Assembly: GCF_000719555.1 (NCBI RefSeq)
Contig: NZ_JOGX01000019.1
Location: 1 to 64,000 of the forward strand
DNA length: 64,000 bases
Direction of reading: 5' to 3'
Source: Streptomyces sp. NRRL F-5727
Lineage (GTDB): Bacteria > Actinomycetota > Actinomycetes > Streptomycetales > Streptomycetaceae
Made by a program: the position numbers and the translations under genes
Shown here: piece by piece, positions 60,019 through 64,000 of the stretch
How positions within the stretch are numbered: the first letter of the stretch is position 1
Layout of the letters: each line of letters begins with the position of its first letter
The notes under the pieces: model-generated
Told to the model about the DNA's origin: nothing
Seen by the model: only the letters and a program-made list of their open reading frames with translations
Database searches by the model: none

Positions 60019-60484
60019 TCACGCTTCGCGGAAGTCGGCGATGTGGTCGGCGGCCCAGGCCGTGAAGGGGCGGGCGGGGTGACCGGTGAGCTCCTCGACC
60101 GCGGTCGTGAGGGCGGCGGGCCTGCCGTCGTGGGCCTCCCACCAGTCGAGCAGGGCGTCGGCGTAGGGGCCGGGCACGTACGCGGCCGTCTCCCGCTTCC
60201 AGGCGTCACGGGTGACGTGGTCGACCGCGATCGGGCGGCCGAGGACGGCGGCGAGCTGGTCGACCTGCTGGGCGAAGGTCAGGGACCGGGGTCCGGTGAG
60301 GGTGAACAGCCCGCCGCGGTGGCGGGGTTCGAGGAGGACGGCGCGGGCCGCCTCGGCGACGTCGTGCTCGTGGACGGGGTCGTTGTGTGCACCGGGATAC
60401 GGCAGACTGACGGGCCGCCCGGCCTTGACGGCCCACGCCCAGGCGCCGGCGTTGGAGGCGAAGGCGCCGGGCCGCAGGATCGTG
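60019..60484 (-). pseudogene. Truncated NmrA-like reductase gene
   Basis: Only the C-terminal half of an NAD(P)H-binding NmrA-like protein is present, from TILRPGAFASNAGAWAWA to the end HIADFREA. The Rossmann N-terminal half (about 120-150 residues) is missing, and upstream of TILRP the frame has no family sequence. The cut lies near 60484, where a fragment of another gene on the plus strand begins. Non-functional as a reductase. Confidence 0.75.
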
Positions 60485-60565
60485 GTCCTCTTCTCCCCCG
60501 GCGACCGCGACTCCTGGGCGCTGGACGTCCTGATCAACGGCATCCTCCACACGCCCGTGCGGTGA
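60482..60565 (+). pseudogene. C-terminal fragment of an unknown gene
   Basis: About 27 codons (VVLFSPGDRDSWALDVLINGI, then LHTPVR and stop) read like the true C-terminal end of a protein, in good codon use and followed by a terminator hairpin. No upstream part exists because the sequence passes into the truncated reductase. It marks a recombination junction with the reductase remnant. Confidence 0.5.
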
Positions 60566-60582
60566 GGTCCCCGCGGGCACGG

Positions 60583-60615
60583 GAGCGCCGCCCCGCGGTC
60601 GGCGGGGCGGCGCTC
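60583..60615 (-). terminator. 14-bp perfect hairpin
   Basis: GAGCGCCGCCCCGC, a 5-nt loop and the exact inverse complement, located 30 bp after the GH1 stop (minus strand) and 18 bp after the plus-strand fragment. Strong bidirectional terminator. Confidence 0.75.
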
Positions 60616-60644
60616 GGGGACGGTGTGGGGTCCACGGCCGCGGC

Positions 60645-62012
<1,368 letters not shown>

Positions 62013-62077
62013 GGGATGCCTTTCTGCGGTACGGAGCGGGGGGTGGGGGCGGAAACGGCCCTGGCGCCGGGGGGTCG

Positions 62078-62962
62078 TCACTTGACCGCGCCCGCGGTGA
62101 GGCCGGCGACGAGGTAGCGCTGGAGGAGCAGGAAGCCGGCGACGACGGGGACGCTCACCACGAGGGACGCGGCCATCACCTGGTTCCAGTAGACGTCGTT
62201 CTGGGTGGCGTAGCCCTGGAGGCCGACGGCGAGCGTGCGGGTGGTGTCGTTGGTCATGACGGAGGCGAAGAGGACCTCGCCCCAGGCGGTCATGAAGGCG
62301 TAGACGGCGACGGCGACGATGCCGGGCCGGGCGGCCGGCACGATGACCCGGAAGAGCGCCCGGATCGGGCCGCAGCCGTCCACCTTGGCCGCCTCGTCCA
62401 GCTCGCGCGGGATCGAGTCGAAGTAGCCGGTGAGCATCCAGATGGAGAAGGGCAGCGAGAAGGTCAGATAGGTGAGGACCAGGCCCTCGCGGGAGCCGAA
62501 GAGGGCGATCCCGGTGGCGTTGCCGATGTTGACGTAGATGAGGAAGAGCGGCAGCAGGAAGAGGATGCCGGGGAACATCTGCGTCGACAGGACGGTGACG
62601 GTGAAGACGCGCTTGCCGCGGAAGGCGTACCGGCTGACCGCGTACGCGGCGAAGACGGCGACGGCCACGGAGAGGACGGTCGCGGCGCCGGAGACGACGA
62701 TCGAGTTCACGAAGTAGTCGGCGAGCGGGACCGTCTCCCAGATGTCCGCGTACGGGCGCAGGGTGAACCCGGAGGGGATCCACTCGAACTTCCCGGAGAC
62801 GTCCTCCAGCGGCTTCAGCGAGCCGGACACCATCACGTACACGGGCAGCAGGACGAAGCCGGTGAGGAGGGTGAGGACGATCCGCCGGGTCCACAGGAAG
62901 GAGCGGGGCGGGGCCATCGGGGAGCGCGGCCGGGCCGCGCGCGGGGTGGCGGTGTCAGACAT
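62078..62962 (-). CDS. Carbohydrate ABC transporter permease (MalG type)
   Basis: 294 residues, six membrane segments ([18 protein letters not shown] at the start). The cytoplasmic EAA loop reads [17 protein letters not shown] followed by [10 protein letters not shown]. Couples to a shared ATPase (MsiK in Streptomyces) not encoded here. Its start overlaps the end of the MalF-type gene by 8 bp. Confidence 0.95.
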   Translation of the reverse strand: MSDTATPRAARPRSPMAPPRSFLWTRRIVLTLLTGFVLLPVYVMVSGSLKPLEDVSGKFEWIPSGFTLRPYADIWETVPLADYFVNSIVVSGAATVLSVAVAVFAAYAVSRYAFRGKRVFTVTVLSTQMFPGILFLLPLFLIYVNIGNATGIALFGSREGLVLTYLTFSLPFSIWMLTGYFDSIPRELDEAAKVDGCGPIRALFRVIVPAARPGIVAVAVYAFMTAWGEVLFASVMTNDTTRTLAVGLQGYATQNDVYWNQVMAASLVVSVPVVAGFLLLQRYLVAGLTAGAVK

Positions 62963-63947
62963 CGGAGGTCTTCCTTCCGCGGGTGGTGAGCAGGAGGTAG
63001 ACGCCCGTGACGAGGAGGAGGAAGAGCAGCAGGAGCGCGGACATGGCCGAGCCGGTGCCGAAGTTCCAGGTCTGGAAGGACGACTGGTAGATGTGGAGCG
63101 AGATGAGGTCCGCCGCCTCCGGGGCAGCCTTGCCGAAGAGCACGAACGGCGTGTTGAAGTCGTTGAAGGTCCACAGGAAGAGGACGAGGACGAGGACCTG
63201 GTTGACCGGCCGCAGCGACGGCAGGGTGATGTGCCGGATCTGCTTCCAGACGCCGGCGCCGTCGAGGGCGGCGGCCTCGTACATGTCCCGGGGGATGTTC
63301 TGGAGTCCGGCCATGACGGTGAGGAAGGCGAACGGCCAGCCCTTCCAGACGGAGACGGCGAGCAGGGCCCAGAAGCTGTTGTCGCCGATGAGCCAGAAGG
63401 CGGGGCTGTCGCCGATGCCGAGCTGGTCGTGGAGGACGTGGTTGATGAGGCCGTTGTCGCGCTGGAACATGAAGGCCCAGGTGATGACGGCGGCGTAGAC
63501 GGGCAGCGCGTACGGGACGAGGAAGAGGGTGCGCAGGACGCCCCGGCCGCGGAAGTTCTCCTGGAGGAGGACCGCGGCGGCGGTGCCGAGGAGCCAGCAC
63601 AGTCCCACGGAGACCACGGTGAACTGGCAGGTGGTCAGGAAGGACTTCAGCAGGGACCGGCCCACGGCCGCGTCGAAGTCGAGCGCGACCGAGAAGTTGT
63701 CGAGTCCCGACCAGGGGGCGGCGGCCCAGTCGCGGATGTAGAACTGGGTGAGCTCCTTGAAGCTCATGGCGAGGCCCATGAGCATCGGCACGAGGTGGAC
63801 GAGGAGTTCGAGGAGCAGGGCGGGCAGGAGCAGCAGGTACGGCAGTGCGAGGCGGCGACGCCCGGAGCGGCGTGCGGTGCGCGCCCCTCCGGGTGTGGCC
63901 TTGCGCACCGCCGGCTCCCGTGCGGGGGTGACGGCGGTCTGGGTCAT
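62955..63947 (-). CDS. Carbohydrate ABC transporter permease (MalF type)
   Basis: 330 residues with six membrane segments (LPYLLLLPALLLELLVHLV, AMSALLLLFLLLVTGVYLLL) and the EAA loop MYEAAALDGAGVWKQIRHI. Second subunit of the channel formed with the MalG-type protein. Starts 12 bp after the binding protein's stop. Confidence 0.95.
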   Translation of the reverse strand: MTQTAVTPAREPAVRKATPGGARTARRSGRRRLALPYLLLLPALLLELLVHLVPMLMGLAMSFKELTQFYIRDWAAAPWSGLDNFSVALDFDAAVGRSLLKSFLTTCQFTVVSVGLCWLLGTAAAVLLQENFRGRGVLRTLFLVPYALPVYAAVITWAFMFQRDNGLINHVLHDQLGIGDSPAFWLIGDNSFWALLAVSVWKGWPFAFLTVMAGLQNIPRDMYEAAALDGAGVWKQIRHITLPSLRPVNQVLVLVLFLWTFNDFNTPFVLFGKAAPEAADLISLHIYQSSFQTWNFGTGSAMSALLLLFLLLVTGVYLLLTTRGRKTSDV

Positions 63948-63958
63948 GGGCGCGGTGC

Positions 63959-64000
63959 CTACTTCTTCGGCATCTGCTGCTGGGCCTTGTCGAGCTTGGC
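63959..64000 (-). CDS. C-terminal end of sugar-binding protein (cut by window)
   Basis: Thirteen codons ending AKLDKAQQQMPKK and stop, directly before malF. The position, the Lys-rich helix and the operon order fit an extracellular solute-binding lipoprotein of the CUT1 family. The rest lies beyond the window. Confidence 0.7.
   Translation of the reverse strand, partial: AKLDKAQQQMPKK

Overview
The window is high-GC, gene-dense DNA that is almost certainly from a Streptomyces chromosome. The evidence is the G/C-biased third codon positions, many GTG starts, Tat-exported enzymes, a venezuelin-type lanthipeptide cluster, and the telomere pair tpg-tap, which is specific to linear actinobacterial replicons. 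The tpg-tap pair at 32.3-35.1 kb and the mix of accessory genes suggest a chromosome arm. No tRNA, rRNA, CRISPR array or insertion sequence was found.

Layout. (1) 0-6.7 kb: a class II lanthipeptide synthetase (LanM), a 76-residue cysteine-free peptide gene just behind it, and a large LuxR-type ATPase regulator. (2) 6.7-9.2 kb: the most unusual locus, a two-gene unit of a macrodomain protein with a Lys/Ala/Gly tail followed by a fusion of a uracil-DNA-glycosylase-like domain to an R-S-E ADP-ribosyltransferase domain. (3) 9.3-20.1 kb: a methyltransferase, a roadblock protein, ArsR plus thioredoxin-like protein, a Tat-exported phospholipase C, a GlxA/AraC regulator beside a saccharopine-dehydrogenase-like enzyme, a HEAT protein plus MerR-HEAT fusion behind a MerR-type operator, an SDR and a TY-Chap gene. 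(4) 20.3-25.3 kb: a complete class IV lanthipeptide cluster (synthetase, precursor, ABC ATPase, permease), with three hairpins between precursor and transporter, followed by a WYL regulator. (5) 26-32.3 kb: regulator/enzyme pairs (TetR with NmrA-like reductase, MarR with dienelactone hydrolase), each sharing a palindrome-bearing intergenic region, with decayed gene pieces in between.

(6) 32.3-35.1 kb: tpg and tap for telomere end-patching. (7) 35.2-43.2 kb: a catabolic operon for 4-hydroxybenzoate through protocatechuate 4,5-cleavage: IclR regulator, pobA, ligJ, ligK, ligI, a fused ligAB and ligC. PobA makes protocatechuate, LigAB opens the ring, LigC oxidises the semialdehyde to 2-pyrone-4,6-dicarboxylate, LigI hydrolyses it, LigJ hydrates the product, and LigK cleaves it to pyruvate and oxaloacetate. 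No LigU-type isomerase is present; a leaderless ModA-like protein is divergent to the operon. (8) 43.2-52.7 kb: small secreted proteins, a racemase-fold protein lacking both catalytic cysteines, an M20 amidohydrolase with MFS exporter and divergent tandem Lrp regulator, an ankyrin protein, a maleylpyruvate-isomerase-like protein, an RNA cyclic phosphodiesterase and an unnamed two-gene unit. (9) 52.8-64 kb: a carbohydrate block with two GH1 beta-glucosidases, a DUF1996 protein, two secreted enzymes carrying near-duplicate discoidin (F5/8C) modules, and sugar ABC permeases MalF/MalG type with the end of their binding protein at the window edge. A CebR-like palindrome lies upstream of one secreted enzyme.
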